64,000 nucleotides of DNA from Planctomycetales bacterium 71-10 (lineage in GTDB: Bacteria; Planctomycetota; Planctomycetia; Isosphaerales; Isosphaeraceae). The translations under genes and the position numbers were made by a program. Each line of letters starts with the position of its first letter. The stretch's first letter is position 1. Location: the NCBI GenBank assembly GCA_001898385.1, contig MKTT01000058.1, forward strand, positions 77,490 to 141,489, given 5' to 3'. This document shows positions 34,443 to 45,377 of this stretch, in pieces. The notes below the pieces were generated by a model that had not been told where the DNA came from, searched no databases, and saw only the letters and a list, made by a program, of their open reading frames with translations.

Positions 34443-36329
34443 TCACTTCAACGATAACGAGAGCCCGGCGTCCTTGGCCACGGTGAACTGGAGCGTCTGG
34501 CTCCCCTCGACGACCCAGGGGGTCGGGGCGGCCGAGGTCAGGTCGGCCCGGATCGCGGCGGCCGGCGACTGCCGCTTCGAGCCGAACGCCGCGCGGGCGC
34601 TGGCCGGCAGGTTGGGCAGGGCGACCCCGTTGACGGCCAGGCCACGGTCGGGTGTCTGGACGTGCAGGAAGACCTCGGTCCGCTTGGGCCCGGTCTGGGC
34701 CTTCAGCGACGCCAGGATCCCGTCCAGGTCGCGCGGCTCGTTCAGGATCGGGTCGTTCTTGAACCGACGCCGGGAGCTGCCGGCCAGGTCGCAGACGACG
34801 GCCTCATGCTCGCCCTCCGGGAAGTCGTCGGGGATCTGGATCGAAGCCTCGACGACCTGCCGCTCCCCCTTGTACGGCTTGAGCGTCACGAACGCCTTGA
34901 GGGCCTGGCCGGGCTCGACCGTGACCGACTGGAGCCGCACCGACTCGATCGCCGCCGCCCGCCGGCCGTCCTCGATCTCCACGTCGCAGTCGATCGACGC
35001 GATCCGGACCGGGGCCATCGGGTTCTTGACCAGGATCGACACCATCGACGCCAGCGGGCCGAAGAGGGCCGAGGCCCCGCCGGGGCCCGTGTAGCGGGGG
35101 CCGCTGAACGAGTCCTGGAGCGTGATCGTGCCGCGGTCCTGGAGGTTCACGTCGGCCTTGATCCGGGCCGTCAGCTCGTCGGGCAGGTTCCCCTCGGTGT
35201 CGATCGCGCTGGTGAGGACCGACATCACGAACGACGAGATGAGCGACGGCTCGCGGACCATCTGGACCTTGTAAGTCCGGGCGTCGGAATACTTGCCCGT
35301 CTTCACGCGGACGGTCATCGGCATCATGTCGGGCTTGGCCCCGATCCGGCCGGCGACGCCCGTGCTGACGTCGGCGTCGACCACGCCCACCACCTTCAAG
35401 GGCGATCCCATCTTCATGCTGACGCTGGCGCGGGGATAGACCGTGTGGATGTAGCCGGTCATCATCGGGAACTGGCAGTTCCCCAGGCTGAACATCGGGT
35501 GGCCGAAGCCGTAGACGCGATCCCCCTCGACGTGCGTCACCGTGCCGATGCCGGAGAGGTCGAAGTCCCCCATCACCATCGCGATGCTCAACGGCGAGCC
35601 GGGCTCGAACGGCTTATCCCCCTCGCACTTCACGATCTCGTCGGCCGCGCGACCGCCCGACATCGGGGCCATCCCCAGCGGCCGGAGGCCCTCGTCGAGC
35701 ATCGCCAGCGCCCGCGGGCTGAAGCCGGAGGCCGCCAGCGGCGTCGCGATCGGGACCATCCCCGCCCCGCCCCCGGAGACCCGCAGCGGCATCGCCGAGC
35801 GGCCCGGCTCGCCCTCGTCGGCCGCCGCGCCGGCGTCGATCAGGTACGAGACCGACGCGTGGATCGGGGCCGCCCGGTCGCGGGCCTCGGCGGCCAGCTT
35901 GCGGTCGCTGGCCCGGACGTACTGCACCATCTGCTGGAACGGGGTCACGCCCGCGATGGGATCCTTGGCGAACTCCCACGCGAACGCCACCGCCCCGACG
36001 AGCTTGCCGTCGATGTAGATCGGGCTGCCGCTCATCCCCTGGATGATGCCGGCGTGCTCCAGGTTGCACCCGGTCAGGCGGCAGAGGACCATGTCGCGCC
36101 CGGGGCTCACGTCGCGCATGACGCCCAGCACCTCGGCGCCGAACTCCTCCAGCTTCGTCCCCACCATCACCGTCCGGCCCACGCCCTTCATCCCGGGCTT
36201 GAGGTCCTTGACATCCCAGTACAGGGAGGCGTCGGGCTCGTCCGCCCTCGCGGCCCCGCAGACCAGCGCCGCGAGCGCCAGCCCCATCCCCAGCACGATT
36301 CCACCTCGACGGACCGTCATGGATCGCAT
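34443..36329 (-). CDS. SpoIVB-like S55 peptidase-domain protein, exported
   Basis: The 628-residue protein starts at ATG 36329, or alternatively 9 nt later at MTVRRGG. It has a signal peptide (GIVLGMGLALAALVCGAARA). Residues 35-290 match the S55 serine peptidase domain of SpoIVB, with KPGMKGVGRTVMVG, then the catalytic box GIIQGMSGSPIYIDGKLVGAV (S100/S102) and VYGFGHPMFSLG. The remaining 330 residues are beta-rich with no named domain. In Bacillus, SpoIVB starts a sporulation proteolysis cascade. Planctomycetes do not sporulate, so a different extracytoplasmic processing role is likely. It heads a minus-strand operon with the beta-propeller, DUF1559 and HAD genes. Confidence 0.85.
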   Translation of the reverse strand: MRSMTVRRGGIVLGMGLALAALVCGAARADEPDASLYWDVKDLKPGMKGVGRTVMVGTKLEEFGAEVLGVMRDVSPGRDMVLCRLTGCNLEHAGIIQGMSGSPIYIDGKLVGAVAFAWEFAKDPIAGVTPFQQMVQYVRASDRKLAAEARDRAAPIHASVSYLIDAGAAADEGEPGRSAMPLRVSGGGAGMVPIATPLAASGFSPRALAMLDEGLRPLGMAPMSGGRAADEIVKCEGDKPFEPGSPLSIAMVMGDFDLSGIGTVTHVEGDRVYGFGHPMFSLGNCQFPMMTGYIHTVYPRASVSMKMGSPLKVVGVVDADVSTGVAGRIGAKPDMMPMTVRVKTGKYSDARTYKVQMVREPSLISSFVMSVLTSAIDTEGNLPDELTARIKADVNLQDRGTITLQDSFSGPRYTGPGGASALFGPLASMVSILVKNPMAPVRIASIDCDVEIEDGRRAAAIESVRLQSVTVEPGQALKAFVTLKPYKGERQVVEASIQIPDDFPEGEHEAVVCDLAGSSRRRFKNDPILNEPRDLDGILASLKAQTGPKRTEVFLHVQTPDRGLAVNGVALPNLPASARAAFGSKRQSPAAAIRADLTSAAPTPWVVEGSQTLQFTVAKDAGLSLSLK

Positions 36330-36776
36330 GGCGCGGTTCTCCCTGGGTTAGAGGGGCGGCCGAATGGTCGCATGGACCGGGATCGAGCAAGGAGAGGAGA
36401 GGCCCGGAGATGCGCGCAGGCCGATGCGTTCTGGGATCGGAGAAGGGACGCAACGGCCGCAGACGAGGCCCTCGACGGTCGACGTCGAGGCCGGCGCTCA
36501 TCATCCCGAGAGCCTGGTAGGTTGCTCCATCCTGGATTCTCTATGAGGAACTGTACAACGCTTACACCATCGAGTCAACGAATACTCCGCCGTTCCTTCC
36601 ATCGGAATTCCCGATCGACCCGCGGGGCGACGTGCGTGGCCGGGACGCCACAACCTCGGGATGGTATCGGCCGAGGGAGCCTCGAACGTCTTGCGTTTTG
36701 TTGAATCAAGGTTAAACTCCGCGGATGAGGGCCGCATCATGATGGGACGCACGGCGACGGCGAAGGGGCCACACCC
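36330..36776. other. Divergent intergenic region
   Basis: About 450 nt separate the divergent S55-peptidase and DUF1501 genes and should carry both promoters. A hairpin at 36467-36492 (GGCC-C-TCGACG paired with CGTCGAGGCC, one bulge, 5-nt loop) is the only clear structure. The stretch 36540-36590 is relatively AT-rich and could be part of a promoter. No gene was found. Confidence 0.45.
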
Positions 36777-38156
36777 ATGTTGAACCTCTCGGGATCGGCG
36801 GGCTTTGCGGGGGTCGGGATGACGCGGCGGACCCTGCTGCGGGCGGGGACGCTGGGGCTGTCGGGCCTGACGCTGGCCGACCTCCTGCGGGCCCGCTCCC
36901 ACGGGGGCGTGACCCGGCGCGGGGCCGACGACCCCTCGGTCATCCTGGTCTGGCTGGACGGCGGCCCGCCCCAGCATGAGACCTACGACCCCAAGCCCGA
37001 CGCCGCCGCCGAGGTCCGCGGGCCGATCGGCTCGATCCCAACCGCCGTCCCCGGCGTGCGGATCTCGGAGCTGCTCCCCCGCCACGCCGCGATCCTGGAC
37101 AAGGCCGCCCTGCTGCGCTCCGTCCACCACGACAACGACGACCACTTCACCGCCGCCCACTGGATGCTAACCGGCTACGGCGGGCCGAACGGCATCAACA
37201 CGACCCCGATCAATCCGTCCTTCGGGTCCATCATCAGCCGGGTCAAGGGGACCAAACGGCCGGGGATGCCGCCGTACGTCGGGCTGCCGAACACCCACTC
37301 CGTCGGCCTGCCCATCGGCTACCACGGCGCGGCCTATCTGGGGCGGTCGTTCGACCCGTTCAACGCCGACGGCGACCCCAACAACGACGCCTACCGCGCC
37401 ACGAACCTCGAACTCCCGCCGGGCGTCGACCCCGGCCGGCTGGGCTCGCGCAAGGACCTGCTCGAGCGGTTCGACGCGGCCCGCGCGGGGATCGAGCGGG
37501 CGAACCTGGGCGGGGAGCTGGACCGCTTCCAGTCGGCGGCCCTGGAGATGATCTCCGGCCCCGAGGCCCGCGCCGCGTTCGACCTCTCGCGCGAGCCGGC
37601 GGGGCTCCGCGACCGCTACGGCCGCCACACCTGGGGCCAGAGCGCCCTGCTGGCGCGCCGGCTCGTCGAGGCCGGCGTCCGGTTCGTCACCCTGACCTTC
37701 GGCGGCTGGGACTGGCACGCCAGCATCGAGAAGGGGATGCACAACGTCCTGCCCGTCCTCGACGCGGCGGTCGCCACGCTGATCCAGGACCTCGACCAGC
37801 GCGGGCTGCTGGAGTCGACGATCGTGATGGTCATGGGCGAGTTCGGCCGGACCCCGCGCCTGAACAACGGCCTGCCGCAAGACCCGATCCCGGGCCGCGA
37901 CCACAACGGCCGGGTGATGAGCGTGCTGATGGCCGGCGGCGGCTTCCCCGGCGGCCAGGTCATCGGCTCGTCCGACCCCCGCGGCGGCTCCCCGGCCGAC
38001 CGCCCCGTCCGCCCCCAGGACATCATCGCCACGATCTACGACCGTCTCGGCATCGACCTGGAGACGACCTTCCAGGACAAGACCGGCCGGCCGATCACCG
38101 TCGGCTCGACCGGCCTCGTCATCCCCGAGCTGTCCGGGAACGTCTCGACGGCCTGA
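36777..38156 (+). CDS. DUF1501 (sulfatase-fold) protein with Tat signal
   Basis: The 459-residue protein starts at ATG 36777. An internal twin-arginine signal is seen at residues 15-40 (MTRRTLLRAGTLGLSGLTLADLL). The DUF1501 signatures are SVILVWLDGGPPQHETYDPKPDA, FVTLTFGGWDWH and VMVMGEFGRTPRLNNG...GRDHNG. The fold is alkaline-phosphatase/sulfatase-like. DUF1501 genes are very abundant in planctomycetes, often beside a DUF1549/DUF1553 cytochrome-type gene, but no such partner is present here. Substrate and reaction are not established for the family. It is most likely periplasmic and stands alone on its strand. Confidence 0.9.
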   Translation: MLNLSGSAGFAGVGMTRRTLLRAGTLGLSGLTLADLLRARSHGGVTRRGADDPSVILVWLDGGPPQHETYDPKPDAAAEVRGPIGSIPTAVPGVRISELLPRHAAILDKAALLRSVHHDNDDHFTAAHWMLTGYGGPNGINTTPINPSFGSIISRVKGTKRPGMPPYVGLPNTHSVGLPIGYHGAAYLGRSFDPFNADGDPNNDAYRATNLELPPGVDPGRLGSRKDLLERFDAARAGIERANLGGELDRFQSAALEMISGPEARAAFDLSREPAGLRDRYGRHTWGQSALLARRLVEAGVRFVTLTFGGWDWHASIEKGMHNVLPVLDAAVATLIQDLDQRGLLESTIVMVMGEFGRTPRLNNGLPQDPIPGRDHNGRVMSVLMAGGGFPGGQVIGSSDPRGGSPADRPVRPQDIIATIYDRLGIDLETTFQDKTGRPITVGSTGLVIPELSGNVSTA

Positions 38157-38180
38157 CGACGGCCCCCGGGATTCGCCTCG

Positions 38181-38570
38181 TCAGAGCGAAAGGAACGCAG
38201 CCGGCTCCAGCTTGAAGCGTTCGCCCAGCTTCTTCGCCTGCTCGACGGTGGGCTTCCGGGTCCCCTGGCAGATCGCCGAGAGGGTGCTCTGGGCGATGCC
38301 GGCCTGCCTGGCCAGCTCACCCTGGCTCAGCCGGTTTTGATCCAGGAGTTCCTTGAGGAGGTCGGAAGGGGCGACCTGCGCCGGGGGATAGTGCTCATCC
38401 TCGTAAGCCCCCACGATATCCGTCAGGACGTCGAGATAGGCCGCTTCCCCCTCGTCGAGGTCACGGGCGATCAAATCGTGAAGGACCACGGTCGCCTGAT
38501 CCAGATGTTCCTCATCCCGGATGGGCACGAGGGGGAAACGACGGACGAGCTCGAAGTAGGTGTCGGGCAC
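38181..38570 (-). CDS. HigA/YgjM-like HTH regulator (orphan antitoxin type)
   Basis: This protein of about 129 residues is read from GTG 38570. A GTG at 38639, which overlaps the upstream stop as GTGA, would add 23 residues and is a real alternative. The N-terminal half (IRDEEHLDQATVVLHDLIARDLDEGEAAYLDVLTDIVGAYEDEHYP) matches the dimerisation region of the COG5499 HigA/YgjM family. The C-terminal half is a Cro-type helix-turn-helix (LSQGELARQAGIAQSTLSAICQGTRKPT). Such proteins repress their own promoter and bind an mRNA-interferase toxin. No HigB-like gene is found on either side, so it is either orphaned or a plain regulator of its operon. Confidence 0.82.
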   Translation of the reverse strand: MPDTYFELVRRFPLVPIRDEEHLDQATVVLHDLIARDLDEGEAAYLDVLTDIVGAYEDEHYPPAQVAPSDLLKELLDQNRLSQGELARQAGIAQSTLSAICQGTRKPTVEQAKKLGERFKLEPAAFLSL

Positions 38571-38635
38571 TTGGGGGCCGGCTTTCTGCTTCGAAGAAGT
38601 ATAGGCCGCCGTACTCGGTCGGGCCCACGGCGGTC

Positions 38636-39103
38636 TCACCCCCCCGCCGCCGGCGGGTCGTCGGCCTCGGCCTGCTCGCGGCGGACGGCCTCGGCGACGC
38701 TGCGCATGTGGCGTCGGAGTTCGTCGACGTGGTCGCGGACCAGCTCGCGACGCCGGTCGCGGGCGTACCGCCAGGTGGCGACCGAGTCCCAGAAGGCGAC
38801 GCCCAGCGTCACGACGATGAGCCCCAGGACGCCCATCCACAGAGCGACGAAGCCGAGGTTCCCGCGGGCCCCGACGCGCGGCTCGACGCGGGAGCCCAGG
38901 ACGACCAGGGCGGAAAGCGTCCCCAGGATCGCCACGCCGAGCCAACGCCGCACGGCCTGGCGACGGTAGAAGACGCGGTCGACGTCCGGGAGTTCGCCGC
39001 GGGCCCGGTGTTCGTACCACTGCCGCAGGCCGAGGAACAGGGCGATCAGCGCGACGCCGATCCCCATCCCCCGGATCGCCGACTGCAATTCGGTCCCGGC
39101 CAT
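38636..39103 (-). CDS. Small membrane protein, three predicted helices
   Basis: The 155-residue protein starts at ATG 39103, 16 nt after the kinase gene stop. Hydrophobic helices lie at about residues 10-27 (MGIGVALIALFLGLRQ), 53-70 (WLGVAILGTLSALVVLG) and 82-104 (LGFVALWMGVLGLIVVTLGVAFW). A charged cytoplasmic tail of about 45 residues (YARDRRRELVRDHVDELRRHM) follows. I do not recognise the family. Its place between a Ser/Thr kinase and an HTH regulator suggests a membrane sensor or kinase target, which is inference only. Confidence 0.7.
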   Translation of the reverse strand: MAGTELQSAIRGMGIGVALIALFLGLRQWYEHRARGELPDVDRVFYRRQAVRRWLGVAILGTLSALVVLGSRVEPRVGARGNLGFVALWMGVLGLIVVTLGVAFWDSVATWRYARDRRRELVRDHVDELRRHMRSVAEAVRREQAEADDPPAAGG

Positions 39104-39119
39104 GCGGCGATCCCCATCA

Positions 39120-40529
<1,410 letters not shown>

Positions 40530-40925
40530 GACGGGCGATGAGGTCACCGAATGGGGACCTGGTTTCATAAATCCAAGCAACCTATTTTTGTATCGGGCGA
40601 AGGACGCGGCGAGAGGCGGGCGTCTCATACGCGGGTATTCGTCGAAAGCGCCCCGGCCTGGCCGACACGGGGTCCGACGCAGCGGAGGCGATTCGCGCCG
40701 AAGGGGCCGAACGATGTATGGCTAAAGCAGATGCTGCTTTGCGTCTACGGCCGGCGCGAATGCTCCACCGATCCATTCTATTCCTAGTTCGGCAAGGTTT
40801 CCAGGCCGCTGGAGGAATCCGGCGGAATTCGCCGCCGGGATCGGGGAAAGTTGACGTGGCCGCGGCGCGATCGCGACACGATCACGGTTGAGGACCGGAC
40901 GAGGCCGGGGCCGGGGAGGTTCGCG
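40530..40925. other. Divergent intergenic region between kinase and sigma-factor genes
   Basis: About 400 nt separate the kinase and sigma-factor starts. The portion 40560-40800 is less GC-rich than the surroundings and is the likely site of both promoters. No repeat or RNA structure was seen. GGGGAGG at 40914-40920 is the ribosome-binding site of the sigma gene. Confidence 0.5.
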
Positions 40926-42308
40926 ATGGCGAGATCGACGGGGCCGGCGGCCGGGACGCTGGCGACCTTGCTGGCCGACGGCGCGCTCGGAAGCCTGGGA
41001 GACCGCGAGTTGCTCGACCGCTTCGCCGCGACGCGCGACGGCGCGGCGGAGGACGCCTTCGCCGTCCTCGTCGCCCGCCACGGCCCGATGGTCCTGGGCG
41101 TCTGCCGGCGGGTGCTGCGCGACGAGCACGAGGCTCAGGACGCCGCGCAGGCGGTCTTCCTGGTCCTCGCCCGCCGCGCCGGGGCGGTCAGGCGTCGCGA
41201 TTCAGCCGCCGGGTGGCTCTACCGCGTCGCCCGGCGCACCGCGACCCGGGCCCGCCTCGCCGCGGTCCGCCGCCGCGAGGTCGCCTGGGCCGCGGTGCCC
41301 GAGGCCGTCGCCGAGGCCGACGCGCTGGAGCACGCCGAGGCGCGCGACGGCCTCTATCGGGAGCTGGACCGGCTCCCGGGCCGCTATCGCGCCGCGATCG
41401 TCCTCTGCCACCTGGAGGGCCTGACCTGCGAGGAGGCCGCTCGACGGCTCCGCTGCGCGAAGCGGACCGTGGAGACGAGGCTCCACCGCGGCCGGGCCCG
41501 GCTCCGCGAGCGGCTGCTCCGGCGCGGCATGGCCCCGTCGGCGTTGCTGGCCGCGGCGTCCGCCGACGCCGGGGCCGTCGCGCCCGCCTCCTGGTGCCGG
41601 GCCGCGTCCCGGGCCTCGCTCGCGTTCGTCCACGCCCCCTCGACCGCCGCGACCCTCGCCCCGGCGGCCGTCCACCTGGCGCAAGGAGCCTTGAAGACCA
41701 TGTCGATCCGACGATCCGCGACCACCCTGGCCACCCTTTTCCTGACCGGCAGCCTCTCCCTGGGGACCCTGTGGGCCCGCAACGGGGCGCAGGAGGCGTC
41801 GAAGCCCCCGGCCTCGAAACCGGCCCCCGCCGCGAAGAAGTCCGAGCCCGCCGAGCTTTCGCACGACGACGGCAAGCCCGCCGGACGCCGCAGCATCGCC
41901 GGCGGCGGCCATGCCGTGAAGTTCGACGCCCCCGACGACTCGTCCACGCTCGTCAAGGTGAAGGTCCACGGTGCCCGCTACGGCGCGCCGAGGCCGCCCC
42001 GCGAGGACTTCGTCGTCTACCTCTGCGACGAGAAGTTCCAGAAGCTCGCCGAGTTCCCGTTCCGCTACGAGAAGTTCGAACGGGGCGAGCCGAAATGGGT
42101 CACGCTCGACCTCAAGCCGACCAAGCTCCCGAAGACGTTCTACCTGGGCGTCGACTTCGACCCCACGCAGACCAAGGGCGTCTACGTCAGCCACGACGCC
42201 AAGGGCTCCGGCTCCGGCCGATCCGTCGTCGGCCTCCCGGGCGAGGAGCCCCAACCCTTCGACAAGGGCGACTGGCTCATCCGCGCCGTCGTCAAGCCAG
42301 GAGACTGA
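40926..42308 (+). CDS. ECF sigma factor fused to a membrane helix and exported domain
   Basis: The 460-residue protein starts at ATG 40926 behind GGGGAGG. Residues 41-110 are sigma region 2 (FAVLVARHGPMVLGVCRRVLRDEHEAQDAAQAVFLVLARRA), and 140-200 are region 4 (LPGRYRAAIVLCHLEGLTCEEAARRLRCAKRTVETRLHRGRARLRE). After a linker, one membrane helix lies at about 265-283 (TTLATLFLTGSLSLGTLWA). A Lys/Pro-rich spacer then leads to a beta-rich domain of about 120 residues (VYLCDEKFQKLAEFPFRYEKFERGEPKWVTLDLKPTK). Fused ECF factors are known in planctomycetes and need no separate anti-sigma factor. Signal sensing through the outer domain is inferred. No anti-sigma gene is adjacent. Confidence 0.9.
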   Translation: MARSTGPAAGTLATLLADGALGSLGDRELLDRFAATRDGAAEDAFAVLVARHGPMVLGVCRRVLRDEHEAQDAAQAVFLVLARRAGAVRRRDSAAGWLYRVARRTATRARLAAVRRREVAWAAVPEAVAEADALEHAEARDGLYRELDRLPGRYRAAIVLCHLEGLTCEEAARRLRCAKRTVETRLHRGRARLRERLLRRGMAPSALLAAASADAGAVAPASWCRAASRASLAFVHAPSTAATLAPAAVHLAQGALKTMSIRRSATTLATLFLTGSLSLGTLWARNGAQEASKPPASKPAPAAKKSEPAELSHDDGKPAGRRSIAGGGHAVKFDAPDDSSTLVKVKVHGARYGAPRPPREDFVVYLCDEKFQKLAEFPFRYEKFERGEPKWVTLDLKPTKLPKTFYLGVDFDPTQTKGVYVSHDAKGSGSGRSVVGLPGEEPQPFDKGDWLIRAVVKPGD

Positions 42309-42357
42309 CGACGCAGCTCAACGACCGATCCGTCCCAGACATCGGGGCGAGCATGAA

Positions 42358-42500
42358 TCCTCCCTTCTCCCCTCTTGGTACTCCGTCGGAAACATCGGAA
42401 AAGCGTGATGACGAGCATCCTTCTCCCACTAGAGGAGAAGGGAGGGCCCATGCTTGCATTTCCATGTTTTCGACGGAGCACCACGAAGGGAGAAGGATGC
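42358..42500. repeat. Divergent copy of the palindromic repeat, nested hairpins
   Basis: Outer inverted arms of about 37 nt (42358-42395 and 42464-42500) pair through CCTTCTCCCC...CTCCGTCGGAAACAT and its near-inverse. A second hairpin, CCTTCTCCCACTAGAGGAGAAGG at 42419-42441, lies between them. Several mismatches show it is an older or different copy of the element found at 12657 and 33355. Confidence 0.7.
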
Positions 42501-42889
42501 TTGTCATCACCCTCGTCTCATGATTTTGACGAGCCACCCCAAGGCGCGGAGGAATTCCAGAATCCGGCCGGATTTGTGAAATCCGATCTCGTTGACGCCG
42601 GATGATATCTTGCGGATGACCGTTCCTTGACAACCCGCCGGGCCTCGGAAGAAAGAAACCGGATCAAGGCCCTCACTCCTTCGACCTTCACACGCATGCG
42701 TGTCGACCATCCTCCGCACGACTGCCGCCCGGCCGAAAGGGTCGAGTTCCGGCCTATCATGAAAACGACGATCGGACCCAAAATTTTATAATCGCAATCC
42801 TTTAACCATAAACAACTTACAACCACACAAAAGGAAGCTGACTTCCCGCGAACGGAGCCAATTCCGCGGCGATCGCGAGAGGGGGGGAA

Positions 42890-42914
42890 GAAGCCTCCCG
42901 GCGGGGGAGGCTTC
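42890..42914 (-). terminator. Hairpin terminator downstream of dps
   Basis: A 10-bp perfect stem (GAAGCCTCCC paired with GGGAGGCTTC) with a 5-nt loop lies 33 nt beyond the Dps stop codon. On the minus strand it is followed by a pyrimidine-rich run, which fits an intrinsic terminator. Confidence 0.7.
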
Positions 42915-42946
42915 CGGAGACATCACCCCTGGATTGACCGATCCGT

Positions 42947-43558
42947 TCAGTCACGGCCGAGGGGCGTGTCCACGAGGTGCTCGACGAGGAACCAGACCTG
43001 GGCCTCGCCGGTGCGGACGATGTCGGACACCAGGAGGTCGTTGGTGCCGTCGTCACCCTGATCGGCGGCCTTGCGGGCGGCGTCGCGGGCGTCGATGAGG
43101 ATCATCTCGTGGGCTTCGAGCAGCCGCGAGATCATCGAGGGGACCTCCTCGCAGCCGTCGGGCGGGCGCGGGATGCGGGTCAGTTCGGCGACGTGGCGCG
43201 GGTCGCCGACGGCCAGGCCGCCGAGCGCCTGGATCCGCTCCGCGACCTCGTCGATCAGCTTGAGCTGCTCCTCGGCGTGCTTATCCAGCAACAGGTGCAG
43301 TTGGTAGAAGGTGTGCCCGCGCATCAGCCAGTGGTGCTTCTTATACAGGGCGTACAGGATCTGGGTGTCCGCCAGCACCTGGTTCAACCGCTGGCAGGAA
43401 TACATCCGGGCGTCCCGGGACAGCCCGATCGGGAACTGCCGGACCGTCCCGAACTCCTGGATCTCCGCCTTCTTGACATGGATCCAGGGCTGGCTGTGCT
43501 CGACTTCGGGCTTGTTCTCCGCCTGGATGTTCTTGCCCTTCTGCGTCGCGACTGCCAT
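42947..43558 (-). CDS. dps: Dps-family ferritin-like protein
   Basis: The 203-residue protein starts at ATG 43558 with GAGAGGA upstream. The Dps ferroxidase signature is KKHHWLMRGHTFYQLHLLLDKHAEEQLKLIDEVAERI, with H76, H88, D92 and E96 at the usual inter-subunit iron site. The first 45 residues are an unusually long extension rich in Lys, Gln and Glu, which could bind DNA. Dps proteins form 12-subunit shells that oxidise Fe(II) with hydrogen peroxide and protect DNA. Expression under oxidative stress or starvation is typical of the family, but no binding site was recognised here. Confidence 0.92.
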   Translation of the reverse strand: MAVATQKGKNIQAENKPEVEHSQPWIHVKKAEIQEFGTVRQFPIGLSRDARMYSCQRLNQVLADTQILYALYKKHHWLMRGHTFYQLHLLLDKHAEEQLKLIDEVAERIQALGGLAVGDPRHVAELTRIPRPPDGCEEVPSMISRLLEAHEMILIDARDAARKAADQGDDGTNDLLVSDIVRTGEAQVWFLVEHLVDTPLGRD

Positions 43559-43749
43559 GATCGTCCTCTCTTGATCCCATCGATGGGTGGCGTGAAAGAG
43601 TCGGCCTCAGACGTCGGCTCCGTATCGATCCTCTTCTTGCAGCATCGCCCATGCCGAGCCGGCGGCGGGCCTCGTTTGACGCGTCATGAGGAATCGCGAA
43701 ACCTCCGTCCCACCCCCTTGGGGCGGGCAGAGTTTCCCGCGCCCGGCGG

Positions 43750-45213
<1,464 letters not shown>

Positions 45214-45377
45214 GATTCACCTCGGTCGTAGATCGTCGGCCGCCGGGCGGGCCGACGCTTTGGTATTGTATTCGCAGGGGTAGCCCGCGGGCCAGCGGAC
45301 CGGGACGGCCGCAGCCGCGATCGACGCCGATCGCGACGGCCTCGGACCCGCGGCGGACGCAGCATCGGGACCTCGCC

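Larger units (their letters stand above)
42309..42946. other. Intergenic region with repeat and AT-rich stretch
   Basis: These 638 nt between convergent genes contain a palindromic repeat (42358-42500), a stretch of unusually low GC around 42770-42830, and a terminator hairpin near the Dps gene. The small open frames here have no ribosome-binding sites and follow the repeat sequence, so they are not called as genes. Confidence 0.55.

Noticed and set aside
36777-38156. DUF1501 protein as an arylsulfatase
   Set aside because: The C/S-x-P-x-R sulfatase maturation motif is not present, so sulfatase activity is not claimed.
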